Shown piece after piece: positions 52,411-61,082 of a stretch of DNA of 64,000 nucleotides. The stretch's first letter is position 1; every line of letters begins with the position of its first letter. A model generated the notes under the pieces. That model made no database searches and was not told the origin of the DNA. It saw nothing but the letters and a program-made list of their open reading frames with translations. The DNA comes from Deltaproteobacteria bacterium (GTDB taxonomy: Bacteria > Myxococcota_A > UBA9160 > UBA4427), in NCBI GenBank assembly GCA_029261855.1, contig JAJDAN010000054.1, forward strand, positions 1-64,000. Reading direction: 5' to 3'. The position numbers and the translations under genes were made by a program.

Positions 52411-52424
52411 GTGACCCCTGTCAC
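52411..52424. promoter_or_regulatory. CRP-type operator GTGACCCCTGTCAC
   Basis: Both half-sites with six-base spacer, one base different from the site at 41166-41179. It is centred 105 nt before the ATG of the TPR/cNMP-binding-domain gene at 52523, in the 182-nt gap after the LolA-like gene. Confidence 0.55.
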
Positions 52425-52522
52425 TCATCCTTGTCGGCCATGGACCCGATAGGGGAGAAGCGTGGGGCCTGCTCGAGCCCATGCGGCGCGGGAGTCGCTG
52501 AAGCCGGACCCGAGGATCGCCG

Positions 52523-54055
52523 ATGGGAGGAGCAAGCCCACGCGCTCGGGAGGCACATTCGTTGGCGGGACCCCGTTCCCAGCATGCAGCACGGCTGACA
52601 GAGCTCGAGAACCGCGCCGCTGCGGCAGCGGATCGCGACGATCTCGCCGAGGCCCTGCGCCTGTACGCAGAGCTCGAGTCCGCGGACGCCCGCAATCCCG
52701 AGTGGCCCCGCCGGGTGGCGAACCTGCATCGCCAGGGCGGCAGTCCGGACGACGAACTGGACGCACTCGTGCGCTGTGCAGACCGACACGCCGAGCGGCA
52801 GGAATTCATTCCCGCGCTCGCGACCTACAAGATGGTTCTCTCCACGGACCCGGGTCACGTGCTGGCGCAGCAGCGCTTGTGCGAGCTGCAGCCGAACTCG
52901 AACTCCGTCTCCGTGCACTATGCGGACGACGATCGCGCGGTGCCCGCGGAGCGGGAGGTGTACCGCCCGCTGTCCCCATCCTCGGCGCGCGAGCCCGACG
53001 ACTCCGCGCCCCTCGACGAGCTCGTGCTCACCCAGATCGTCGAGGGTGCCCTACCCGTCCAGCTGTCGGGCAACGATCCGGACGGCATTCACGAGATCCC
53101 GCTGGGTGCGGCCGTCGACGTCAGCGCCGAGCCGCGTGAAGCGGAAGCCCCGGACACGGACGCGGCAGCACGGCCTTCCGACGGCGAGATGGTGCAGCTT
53201 CAGCAGACGCCGCTGTTCAGCTCCCTCGACCGCCAGTCCCTCGGCAAGTTGATCCAGCACGTCCGCCTGGTGGAGCTCAGCGCAGGTGAAGAACTGTTCC
53301 ACCAGGGGGATCCCGCCGGTGCGTTGTACGTCGTCGCCCAGGGCGCCGTGGTACCCATCGCCGAAGGCGAGCCGAGAACCCGTCTTGCGGTGCTCGAAGC
53401 CGGCGAGTTCTTCGGCGAGATCGCCCTGTTCACCAATCAGCCTCGCAACGCGACCATCGAGGCGCTGGTCGACTGCAAGCTGCTGTGCATCGACCGCGGA
53501 GTCATGTGGCGGCTCGTCCAGGAACACGCGCAAGTACTGTCGGTCCTGCTCCAGTTCCTGCGCGAACGACTCATCCAGCGCCTGGTTCGCACCAGCCCGC
53601 TGTTCCAGATCTTCTCGACCAGCAAGCGTTCGGCCATCGCCCGTCGCTTCCGCTTCCTCGAGGTCAGCGACGGACACGCGGTCATCGAGCAGCATCACCC
53701 GGCCGAGGCCGTCTTCATCCTGCTTTCGGGCCAAATGGACGTGATCCACGTGGACGACGCGATGGCCAACGGTGAAATGCCCCCGGACGCCGAGAAGGTG
53801 CTTGCAACCCTCGGCCCGGGCGAGCTGTTCGGAGAGATGTCGCTCTTGTGGCGCGAACCTTCGCTCGCGAGCGTCGTGGCACGCGGCAAGTGCTGGCTGC
53901 TCGCGCTGTCTGCCGAGAGCTTCGCCGAGATGCTCGACCACCATCCCGAGATGGCAGAGCTCGCCGCCACCATCGCCAAGGAGCGGCGCGACCAGAACAA
54001 GCGGACGCTGCGCGACGCGCTGCGACACCGGGACGGCGAAGCCGGCATCATCTAA
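52523..54055 (+). CDS. TPR protein with two cyclic-nucleotide-binding domains
   Basis: 510 residues from the ATG at 52523; a TTG at 52562 behind GGGAGG is a rival start. The N-terminal 150 residues are TPR-like helices (EALRLYAELESADARNPEWPRRVANLHRQGG...IPALATYKMVLSTDPGH). After an acidic linker come two cNMP-binding domains. The first has a perfect phosphate-binding cassette, FGEIALFTNQPRNAT near 295, with the Arg that holds the cyclic phosphate. In the second, FGEMSLLWREPSLAS near 435, that Arg is replaced. There is no helix-turn-helix, so it is not a transcription factor by itself. It may be a cAMP/cGMP-regulated scaffold. Confidence 0.85.
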   Translation: MGGASPRAREAHSLAGPRSQHAARLTELENRAAAAADRDDLAEALRLYAELESADARNPEWPRRVANLHRQGGSPDDELDALVRCADRHAERQEFIPALATYKMVLSTDPGHVLAQQRLCELQPNSNSVSVHYADDDRAVPAEREVYRPLSPSSAREPDDSAPLDELVLTQIVEGALPVQLSGNDPDGIHEIPLGAAVDVSAEPREAEAPDTDAAARPSDGEMVQLQQTPLFSSLDRQSLGKLIQHVRLVELSAGEELFHQGDPAGALYVVAQGAVVPIAEGEPRTRLAVLEAGEFFGEIALFTNQPRNATIEALVDCKLLCIDRGVMWRLVQEHAQVLSVLLQFLRERLIQRLVRTSPLFQIFSTSKRSAIARRFRFLEVSDGHAVIEQHHPAEAVFILLSGQMDVIHVDDAMANGEMPPDAEKVLATLGPGELFGEMSLLWREPSLASVVARGKCWLLALSAESFAEMLDHHPEMAELAATIAKERRDQNKRTLRDALRHRDGEAGII

Positions 54056-54069
54056 GCTGCGCGGGCCTC

Positions 54070-55311
54070 GTGGCCCCGACCCCCAACGCGAAAAGCGGCC
54101 TGGACGCCGGTCCCCACTCCAACCCAGATGCCCTGGAGTGGCGACTCTACGTGCATGCGCTGAGCGGCCGCGCGTTCTTCTACATCCCGGTCCTGGTCCT
54201 GCACGTGAGCGGTCGCCTCGAAGCCGCACAGGTCGCCCGCGCCAACGCAGTCACCATGTCGATCCTGGCGTTGTTCGCGCTGGGGATCGCCCTTGCGGAA
54301 TATCCGTCCGGTGTCTTCGCGGACTGGGCGGGACGCGCCCGCTCGCTGATCGTCGGCTCGCTCATCTACGCCGGTGGCGTCCTGCTGCTGTGGTGGGACG
54401 GACCGATCTGGGCACTCGCCCTGTCTCAGCTGATGTTGGGCGTGGCGTCCGCATTTCGATCGGGCGCGGACAGCGCACTGCTCTACAGCCATTTGAGTCG
54501 ACGCGCTGCGCTCCACCGCTACCCGGGCGCGCTGGCCCGATTGCGTTTCGCCAATCTGGTGGGTCTCACCCTGGCCGCCGGTGCGGGCGGCTTGCTGTAT
54601 GCCTGGGAACCCTCGAGCGTGTTCGCCGCCACCGTCGTGGCGGTCCTGCTCGGCGTGCTTCCCCTGATCGGGATCCGGGAGCTACGCGAGGCCCCGGCGC
54701 ACAGCGACTACTGGGGCGTCCTGCGCGCGAGTCTGGCGGAGATCCGCAGCAACCCGAACGCGCAGCTGTTGGTGCTCCTCGGCGGTACGGGCGCCACCTA
54801 CTTCGTGTTCTCGTACTGGGCGGTGCAGGCCTTCCTGGTTGCACTCGACAGCTCGCCGGTGGTGCTGGGGCAGCTGACCATGGTCGTCACCTTGCTGCAG
54901 GCGGCCACCATGCCCCTGTCCAGCTGGCTCGCGGGACGCGGCGCGCGGTACGGCCCCATCTTCGCGGCGCTACTGCTGGGCGTGGCCGCCGCGTTCGGGG
55001 GGGTCGCCCTGAGCGGCGAGCTCGGGCTTCCGGCCCTGGGAACCGCCGCGCTGGTGGGCTCTGCGGCGGTCGCGCCCCTATTCGCGAACCTCGTGAACAT
55101 TCGACTGCAACCCCTTGTTTCCGATGGGGTTCGCGCGTCGATGATCTCACTCGTGACCTGGGCCGGCGCGCTCTACTACGCGGCCTTCTTCCCGCTGGCC
55201 GGCTGGCTGCTCGACGTCAGTGGACCCGTCACCGGCTATGCGTGGATCGCCGTGGCCGTGGCGGGCACGAGCCTGCCACTGCTGGTTCTCGCGCGGGCCC
55301 GACGCCTCTAG
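54070..55311 (+). CDS. Major facilitator superfamily transporter
   Basis: 413 residues from the GTG at 54070, 14 nt after the cNMP-binding gene and probably co-transcribed with it. About twelve hydrophobic helices. The loop between helices 2 and 3 is ALAEYPSGVFADWAGRARSLIVGS, a form of the MFS motif A (G-x-x-aD-x-x-GR-r). DSALLYSHLSRRAALHRYPGALARLRFANLVG resembles the DHA/tetracycline-type group often annotated as a putative drug/sugar exporter. Inner membrane. The substrate is unknown. Confidence 0.87.
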   Translation: MAPTPNAKSGLDAGPHSNPDALEWRLYVHALSGRAFFYIPVLVLHVSGRLEAAQVARANAVTMSILALFALGIALAEYPSGVFADWAGRARSLIVGSLIYAGGVLLLWWDGPIWALALSQLMLGVASAFRSGADSALLYSHLSRRAALHRYPGALARLRFANLVGLTLAAGAGGLLYAWEPSSVFAATVVAVLLGVLPLIGIRELREAPAHSDYWGVLRASLAEIRSNPNAQLLVLLGGTGATYFVFSYWAVQAFLVALDSSPVVLGQLTMVVTLLQAATMPLSSWLAGRGARYGPIFAALLLGVAAAFGGVALSGELGLPALGTAALVGSAAVAPLFANLVNIRLQPLVSDGVRASMISLVTWAGALYYAAFFPLAGWLLDVSGPVTGYAWIAVAVAGTSLPLLVLARARRL

Positions 55312-55347
55312 CCCAGCTTCCGGCTTGCGGCGGTGTGCGCCCCGAGG

Positions 55348-56730
55348 TCAGGGCCGCCCGAAACGGTCGCTCGACCAGATCGCGCGTCGCAGGGTCAGCG
55401 CATACTCGCTGCAGTCCGTCCCGCGTGGCAGCGCCACCTTGCGGGTGGTGGTCTTGCGTGGCGGGACCGCGTCGAGCAACACCTCGAAGCGGCCGCCCGG
55501 GCACTCGATCTCGGTGCTCACCTGGGCGATGGGGACGCCGGCCCGGTTCTCCCCGGTCACCTCGACCTCGAGCCGGCCGTCTTGCCAGTGCAGCAGACGC
55601 GAGCGAAGTCCCAGCCACTGCCCGACGTCGAGCTTGCGATTCTCCTCCCCCTCGAGCGCGCCCAGCTGGATCTGCTGGTGATCGTGGTCGATGGCAACCT
55701 GAAAGCGTCCCGTCACGTTCAGGCCGAGCAGTCCGTACACCTCGTCGCTCGCACAGGAATCGCAGACGGCCACGGTCACCCACTCCACCACCGCATCCCC
55801 CAACCAGACGGCGTCGACCAGCACCAGCTGCGCTTCCACTTCGCCGTTCGCGGTCCTCAGGACGGCGATCGGCGCGTCCGCCGGGACCTCCACCTCGAGC
55901 AGCTCGAGGGCCTTGCGGCTGAGGGTCGTGTACGTGGCGCCGGTATCGAAGATCATCGGCAGCTCTTCGCCGTAGCGCGGGCCGTCGAAGAACGCGGCGA
56001 TCCGCAGGGATTCGCCGTCGCCGTTGTAGGGGATGACGACGTCGCCCGTGGCTTCGCGTGCGGCAGCCACCCGTCGCGCGGTCTCCGACGCACGCGCCGC
56101 ATCGGCGCCTGGGAGCGGGCTCGCAAGGGGGGTGTGTTCAGGTTCGGATCCGAGTAGAGCGACGAGCGCAGACCCGAAGCGCAGCACGCCGGTGCGCGAG
56201 TCGTCCGGAACCGGGCTCGTCAGGTAGTCGAGCCCCGTGCGCGCGGCTTCGGCTCGCTCGCCCGGGAAGTAGAACGGCATCGCCAGCAGCACCGCCAGAG
56301 ACCAGAACCAGGCACTCCCACCCAGCTCTCCCGGACGCGACCCGGTTCCGATCAGACTCGCGAGCCCGAACACCGGCAGCAAGACGATCGCCGCCGCGCC
56401 CGCCACCGCGGGCAGGGTCGGCAGATTGCGGGCCAGCCCGAGCCCCGTCACGGCCGAGAGCGCCATGACGAGGACTGGGACCGCCGAGAGGGCTAGCAGC
56501 GGGCCCAGGGCGCCGGTGCGCCGGCGCTGAGCCTCGGGCCCGACCTTGTCCGCGTCCTCCGCGTCCTCCACTTCGTCGGCTTCCTCGAATTCTTCGCCCC
56601 GGGCCACGCGGGGAGCATCACCCAGGCGCGGTGCGGCTTCCAGCGAACCGACGTTGTCAGGAGCCTTCCGGAGATCCCGATTGCACAATCGGATCACGGG
56701 TTGCCTGGGCGCGTCGGGCAGCGAGCGCAA
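55348..56730 (-). CDS. Retropepsin-like aspartyl protease with membrane-spanning N-terminal region
   Basis: 460 residues if the TTG at 56730 is used; its first 25 residues overlap the permease gene, and a GTG at 56607 is an alternative. After an acidic stretch (EEFEEADEVEDAEDADK) come three hydrophobic segments (LGPLLALSAVPVLVMALSAV, VAGAAAIVLLPVFGLASLI, FWSLAVLLAMPFYF). The protease-like domain follows: catalytic motif LPMIFDTGATYTTLSRKALE near 258, an AVWLGDAVVEW strand, and VYGLLGLNVTGRFQVAID. A single DTG half suggests a dimeric retropepsin-type (TIGR02281-like) enzyme facing the periplasm. Last gene of a minus-strand operon. Confidence 0.8.
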   Translation of the reverse strand: MRSLPDAPRQPVIRLCNRDLRKAPDNVGSLEAAPRLGDAPRVARGEEFEEADEVEDAEDADKVGPEAQRRRTGALGPLLALSAVPVLVMALSAVTGLGLARNLPTLPAVAGAAAIVLLPVFGLASLIGTGSRPGELGGSAWFWSLAVLLAMPFYFPGERAEAARTGLDYLTSPVPDDSRTGVLRFGSALVALLGSEPEHTPLASPLPGADAARASETARRVAAAREATGDVVIPYNGDGESLRIAAFFDGPRYGEELPMIFDTGATYTTLSRKALELLEVEVPADAPIAVLRTANGEVEAQLVLVDAVWLGDAVVEWVTVAVCDSCASDEVYGLLGLNVTGRFQVAIDHDHQQIQLGALEGEENRKLDVGQWLGLRSRLLHWQDGRLEVEVTGENRAGVPIAQVSTEIECPGGRFEVLLDAVPPRKTTTRKVALPRGTDCSEYALTLRRAIWSSDRFGRP

Positions 56731-58180
56731 AGGCCTCCTCCGGCGCGTAGACGAGCTGATGACGACCGATGACCCCGAAGTAGATCAAGCCGAGCGCGTA
56801 CCAGACGGCCGCGCCGATCACGACCTTCTGATAGATCGGGTCGGACACGAACAGCGCCACCCCCGTGAGCGCCGCGATGAGCCCGGCGACGACGGCTCCA
56901 GCGATGCCGAGGGGGCTGCGGTAGGGCCGGTCGATGTCCGGGAGACGCCGTCGCAGCAGGATGAAGGAAGCCATCTGCAAGACATAGGAGATCACCGCGC
57001 CGAAGACGGCCATGTTCAGCAGAACCGCCCCCACTGGATGGTCCGCCCCGAGCACGTGGATCGTGCAGGCCACCGCGTAGCCCAGCGCCGCTCCCGCCAG
57101 CAGCGCAACGTGTGGCGTATTCCGGCGTGTGTGCGTGCGGGACAGGAAGTGCGGGAAATAGCCGGCTCGCGAGAGCGAGAAGATCTGTCGTCCGTAGGCG
57201 AAGATGATCGTGTGGAAGCTCGCGACCAGTCCCGCAACGGCCACCAGCGCCAGCAGTCGCGTTCCCAGGCCGGCGCCGAAGACCGTGCGCAAGCCGTCGA
57301 AGAGCGGCTCGTCGGACGCGCCGAGAGCCGCGGCGCCCGGCGCGATGCCCGCGCTCAGCACCAGGGTGAGGAACGCACACACCACCAGAGTGAGCAGGCC
57401 CAGCAGGATGCCTCGGGGCATGTCGACCCGTGGATCGTGGGATTCCTCTGCGGCGAGTGGCAGCTGCTCGATGGCCAGGTAGAACCAGATGGCGAACGGC
57501 AGTGCCGCCAGCACACCCCGCCAACCGTGGGGCAGGAAGGCGCTTTCGCCCGCATCGGGCTCGACGGTGTACGCCCAACGAGCGAGGTCGAGATGCGGGA
57601 TCGCGGCCACGTAGAAGACCGCGAGGATCGCGAGGGCAAGCAGGGTGATCACCACCGTGAAGCGGAAGGTCACTTCCACGCCGACGACGTTCAGCCCCAC
57701 GAACACCAGGTAGGCTGCCGCCCACCAGGCCGGCGCCCAGGCGTCCGGCGTCTCGAAGATGGCGCCGAGATAGCCGCCGATCCCCACCACGATGACCGCG
57801 GGCGTGAGGACGTATTCCATGTTCTCGGCGAGTCCGGTCACGTAGGCGCCCCAGGGCCCCATGGCCGAGCGCGCGAACGAGTACGCCCCGCCCGTGTGCG
57901 GCAGTGCCGGTGACATCTCCGCGATGCTGAAGCAGAGCCCGGCGTACATCACCGTGATGATGACGGTCGCGATCAGCAGCCCGCCGAAGCCGCCGGCGGC
58001 CAGCCCGAAGTTCCAGCCAAAGAAGTCGCCGCTGATGACTGCGCCGACCCCCAGCGCCCACAGCGACCCGACCCGGGCGTGTCGTCGCAGCTGTCGGGCC
58101 TCGAAATAGCCGGCCTCGACGTCTTGATATTCGACCCCGCTCCCCTTCGGCTGCCCCTCGCCCGGCGGATCCTGCGGCAT
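56657..58180 (-). CDS. APC-family amino acid / ethanolamine permease
   Basis: 507 residues. Twelve hydrophobic helices with the APC consensus at the first: WALGVGAVISGDFFGWNFGLAAGGFGGLL, a form seen in ethanolamine permeases (EutP/Eat group). CFSIAEMSPALPHTGGAYSFARSAMGPWGAYVTGLAENMEYVLTPA is also typical of that group. IWFYLAIEQLPLAAEESHDPRVDMPRG is a conserved loop. Inner-membrane importer. It lies 7 nt after the sulfotransferase gene and overlaps the protease gene, so it belongs to a four-gene minus-strand operon. Ethanolamine as substrate is an inference from motif resemblance. Confidence 0.88.
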   Translation of the reverse strand: MPQDPPGEGQPKGSGVEYQDVEAGYFEARQLRRHARVGSLWALGVGAVISGDFFGWNFGLAAGGFGGLLIATVIITVMYAGLCFSIAEMSPALPHTGGAYSFARSAMGPWGAYVTGLAENMEYVLTPAVIVVGIGGYLGAIFETPDAWAPAWWAAAYLVFVGLNVVGVEVTFRFTVVITLLALAILAVFYVAAIPHLDLARWAYTVEPDAGESAFLPHGWRGVLAALPFAIWFYLAIEQLPLAAEESHDPRVDMPRGILLGLLTLVVCAFLTLVLSAGIAPGAAALGASDEPLFDGLRTVFGAGLGTRLLALVAVAGLVASFHTIIFAYGRQIFSLSRAGYFPHFLSRTHTRRNTPHVALLAGAALGYAVACTIHVLGADHPVGAVLLNMAVFGAVISYVLQMASFILLRRRLPDIDRPYRSPLGIAGAVVAGLIAALTGVALFVSDPIYQKVVIGAAVWYALGLIYFGVIGRHQLVYAPEEAFALAARRAQATRDPIVQSGSPEGS

Positions 58181-58187
58181 GGGGTCG

Positions 58188-59111
58188 CTAGGGGAGCGCG
58201 TAGCCGAAGCGAGCGAGGCCCAGGGCGCGCGACTTCTCGAGGCGCCCGTTCGATTCCCGGAAGCGATCCTCGAGGTCCTGGACTTCCCGGGGTGTGAGAA
58301 AGTCGCCTAGCTCCTGGACCCGACCCATGAACGGGAGCCGTTCGAGCCGAGGCGCAAGGACACCGAGCAGACTGTGAAAGCCCGGGATGTTCACGATGCA
58401 CGTCGCGTTGGGCATCTCCCGGGCGTGAAACAGGTTCAGGAAGCGCAGCAGTGCGAGTGTCCCGCTGCGATAGCCCGCGTTCACCGGCGAAATCGAAACC
58501 GCGGCCGAATCGATGTCCAGCCCGAGAGTGTCGGCCATGCGGGTCATCAGCTCGCGCGGCTGGCTCGCGAGTTCTTCGTACAGGAAGACGGCCACATTCT
58601 CGCGGCCGAAGCGCTTCTCGTAGGCCTCCACCAGACGGTCGTAGACGAGGAAGTCGAGGGAGAAGTTCGGCGTCTTGTGCGGCGACGCTGCGGGCGTCAG
58701 GAAGCCGCGAATCCCCCGGGTGCCTCCGCTCTTGATGTACTGCTTGTAGGCCGAGGCGACCATGGTCTTCTGCTCGCGCAGGAAGATCACCACGCGGCCT
58801 TCCGGGAAGGTCCGGTGCAGCCGATCCGCGAGTTCCAGCGAGAAGGCGCCGTGCAGTCCTCCCGTGTGGAGATTGCCGGAAAGCTCCTCCTCGCTGAGAA
58901 CGAGGCGTCCGGATCGTCCGGCGGCCAGATTCGCCCGGGCCTGCCCGGGATCGAATGCGACCGGCGAAGGGATCAGCAGCTGACGGCGGATCTCGATGCG
59001 GGGCACCACGGACAGGCCGCGGGCGTTCGGGAAGAGCTGCTTCTGCAGCCACGAGCTTCCGGTCTTGTGGTAGCCGATGTGGAGGATCGGCACGTCCGCG
59101 TCCGCGCTCAC
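58188..59111 (-). CDS. Sulfotransferase family protein
   Basis: 307 residues from the GTG at 59111, two bases after the SGNH gene stop. The 5'-phosphosulfate-binding loop is at the N-terminus: VPILHIGYHKTGSSWLQKQLFPN. RVVIFLREQKTMVASAYKQYIKSGG carries the Arg and Ser of the 3'-phosphate-binding motif. FGRENVAVFLYEELASQPRELMTRMADTLGLD is the conserved second region. The enzyme uses PAPS to sulfate a hydroxyl or amine. Together with the adjacent SGNH protein, a second sulfotransferase and glycosyltransferases, a surface-glycan substrate is likely (inference). Confidence 0.88.
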   Translation of the reverse strand: MSADADVPILHIGYHKTGSSWLQKQLFPNARGLSVVPRIEIRRQLLIPSPVAFDPGQARANLAAGRSGRLVLSEEELSGNLHTGGLHGAFSLELADRLHRTFPEGRVVIFLREQKTMVASAYKQYIKSGGTRGIRGFLTPAASPHKTPNFSLDFLVYDRLVEAYEKRFGRENVAVFLYEELASQPRELMTRMADTLGLDIDSAAVSISPVNAGYRSGTLALLRFLNLFHAREMPNATCIVNIPGFHSLLGVLAPRLERLPFMGRVQELGDFLTPREVQDLEDRFRESNGRLEKSRALGLARFGYALP

Positions 59112-59112
59112 G

Positions 59113-60183
59113 TCATCGTCCCTGTCGTTGGGCCATGCGCAAGGTCAGCTTGGCGTCGGGCGCCAGCTCGTCCGACGCCAACACGCCTTCTTGCAGGAGG
59201 GCCTCGGCGACCGCCCCTGCGGCCAGGGCGTGACCTCGGGCATTCCAGTGGGGATCGTCGGGAAAGTGGATGGCGGCAACCTCGTCCGGGTCTCGCGGAA
59301 AGAAGCGCTTCAGGTCGGTGAACACCAGCCCGGAGAGATCCGCGCGGTAGCCGTCCGCGAGCAGTTCCCGGGGATGCGGCAGGAACAGCCAGGCGAAGCG
59401 CGCGCCGCGGGCCTCGCTGACCGCACGCGCGATCTGCATCAGCTCCCGCGTCTCCTCGACGCTCTGGGGCGGGATGACGAGATGATGCAGCCGCTGGATG
59501 CCGGCGCCCGTGAAGCGTGCGTTGTAGAGCAACGCGCGCACGCGATTCGACAGCGTGTCGAAGGGCACCGTCACGAGCTTGCCGTCGCGCAGGTCCGGGT
59601 AGCCTTCGATCTGCCCCTTCTCTTCCCGGAACAGATACTTCGACGGGTGCGCGAAGTGCTTCAGGCTGCGCTCCACGTCGACGGAGATGGGCGCGAACAC
59701 GACGCGGTCCCCGGGCTGGATCTGGCCGGCGAGCTCGATCAGCCGCTGCACCTCCTGGGCCACCCCGTAACCCATGACGCCGGCGTTCCGGACGTGGATC
59801 CCCGGCGCGAGCCACTCTCGCGCGAGGACGCTCGCGAAGGTGTCGCTGTCTCCCACACCGTGTCCGAACGCGAAGGAGTCCCCGAACAGCCACAACCGGT
59901 GAACCGGCTCGCCCGCGTTGTCCACGTGGCGTAGCCCGTCGTCGTCGATGCCGTAGCGCGCCGAGAAATTGCCCGGACGGTCGTGACGGCCGGTGCCCGG
60001 CTGCGGAACCCAGCCGAGGGTCGGGTGAGGCCGGTGGACCGCCTGGATGATCTCGTCCGAATTGCCCGCCACCATCTTGCGGTAGCCGAGCCAGACGTCG
60101 ACGCCGAGCAGGCCGAGCAGCAGCGCGACAGTGACCAGCGCGGGCGCCAGCTGGTTGCGGATCGGGTTGGCCTCGGATTCCAT
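59113..60183 (-). CDS. SGNH/GDSL-type hydrolase or O-acyltransferase-like protein (membrane-anchored) 1
   Basis: 356 residues from the ATG at 60183. The N-terminal membrane anchor is LAPALVTVALLLGLLGVDVWLG, then VHRPHPTLGWVPQPGTGRHDRPGNFSARYGIDDDGLRHV. SGNH blocks: LWLFGDSFAFGHGVGDSDTFASVLAREWL (block I, Gly-Asp-Ser), VRNAGVMGYGVAQEVQRLIEL (block II), and the C-terminal PDDPHWNARGHALAAGAVAEAL with the Asp-x-His dyad. Related proteins (AlgX/AlgJ-like) add or remove acetyl groups on exported polysaccharide. First gene of the operon continuing to the protease, divergent from the second sulfotransferase by 29 nt. Confidence 0.83.
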   Translation of the reverse strand: MESEANPIRNQLAPALVTVALLLGLLGVDVWLGYRKMVAGNSDEIIQAVHRPHPTLGWVPQPGTGRHDRPGNFSARYGIDDDGLRHVDNAGEPVHRLWLFGDSFAFGHGVGDSDTFASVLAREWLAPGIHVRNAGVMGYGVAQEVQRLIELAGQIQPGDRVVFAPISVDVERSLKHFAHPSKYLFREEKGQIEGYPDLRDGKLVTVPFDTLSNRVRALLYNARFTGAGIQRLHHLVIPPQSVEETRELMQIARAVSEARGARFAWLFLPHPRELLADGYRADLSGLVFTDLKRFFPRDPDEVAAIHFPDDPHWNARGHALAAGAVAEALLQEGVLASDELAPDAKLTLRMAQRQGR

Positions 60184-60212
60184 GGACCCGCAGGATAACG
60201 ACCCGAGGTCCC

Positions 60213-61082
60213 GTGAGCGATTCATCCCAGGATCTGCCCCATATCATCTATATCGCCAGTGTGACCCACAGCGGGTCGACCCTGGTGGATCTGGTTCTCG
60301 GCGCGCATTCCCGGCTGCAGAGCCTGGGCGAGCTCAAGGTCTTCAGTCGATCCAAGCACGCGAAGCTCGAACGCGTCCTGGCGGACCGCTGTACCTGCGG
60401 TGCCTCGGACAAGGGTTCCTGCGCCTTCTGGAGCGGCGTCGAGTCTCGACTCCGGGAGACGCTCGGAGGCGGACTGCGGGACCTCGACGTCGATTCGCCG
60501 GACCCCGAGATCTTCTTGGCTCACAACCGGGCGCTCTTCGAGGCGGCCGCACGGGTGGGCGGGAACCCCTGGATCGTCGACTCGTCGAAGAACCCGCGCC
60601 GGTTGCGACGCCTGCTGGCTGCAGGGAGCTTCGACCTCCGCCCGATCCATCTCACCCGCAGCCCCTACGGCGTGACGTACTCGCACATCAAGAAGGGGCG
60701 CGGCACGGTGACGGGCGCCCTGCGATACGCGCGGACGCGGATCGCCCTCGACTGGACGCTCGCCCGCCGGCGGCATGCGCAGCTGCGATACGAGGACTTC
60801 GTCTCCTCTCCGTCCCGCGAGATGACCCGGGTGCTGTCGTGGCTCGGACTGCCCTTCGAGAGCCAACAGCTCGACTGGACGGCTCACGCGCATCACAACA
60901 TCTGTGGCAACCACATGCGCTTCGCAGAGACGCCGGACATCCGTCTGGACGACGCCTGGCGACGCGGCCTGTCCGGCGCCCAGAAGGCGGTGATCGCGAC
61001 CCTCACGGGGCCTGCCCGCCTGCTCGCCCGCGCCGCGATGGCAGCTGGACCGCCCGCTCAGTCGAGCAGCACGTCGAGATAG
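60213..61082 (+). CDS. Sulfotransferase family protein 2
   Basis: 289 residues from the GTG at 60213 with GAGG upstream. PAPS-binding loop: HIIYIASVTHSGSTLVDLVLGAHSRLQSLGELKVF. The 3'-phosphate motif region is LRPIHLTRSPYGVTYSHIKKGRG. WIVDSSKNPRRLRRLL and LRYEDFVSSPSREMTRVLSWLGLPF are the usual downstream blocks. A Cys-rich insert (DRCTCGASDKGSCAFW) near 65 resembles a metal- or disulfide-stabilised loop seen in one subgroup. Its last 25 nt overlap the convergent glycosyltransferase gene. The substrate is probably a glycan or lipid headgroup. Confidence 0.85.
   Translation: MSDSSQDLPHIIYIASVTHSGSTLVDLVLGAHSRLQSLGELKVFSRSKHAKLERVLADRCTCGASDKGSCAFWSGVESRLRETLGGGLRDLDVDSPDPEIFLAHNRALFEAAARVGGNPWIVDSSKNPRRLRRLLAAGSFDLRPIHLTRSPYGVTYSHIKKGRGTVTGALRYARTRIALDWTLARRRHAQLRYEDFVSSPSREMTRVLSWLGLPFESQQLDWTAHAHHNICGNHMRFAETPDIRLDDAWRRGLSGAQKAVIATLTGPARLLARAAMAAGPPAQSSSTSR

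Noticed and set aside
52523-54055. CRP-family transcription factor for the operator set
   Set aside because: Two cNMP-binding domains are present but there is no helix-turn-helix, so it cannot be the DNA-binding regulator itself.
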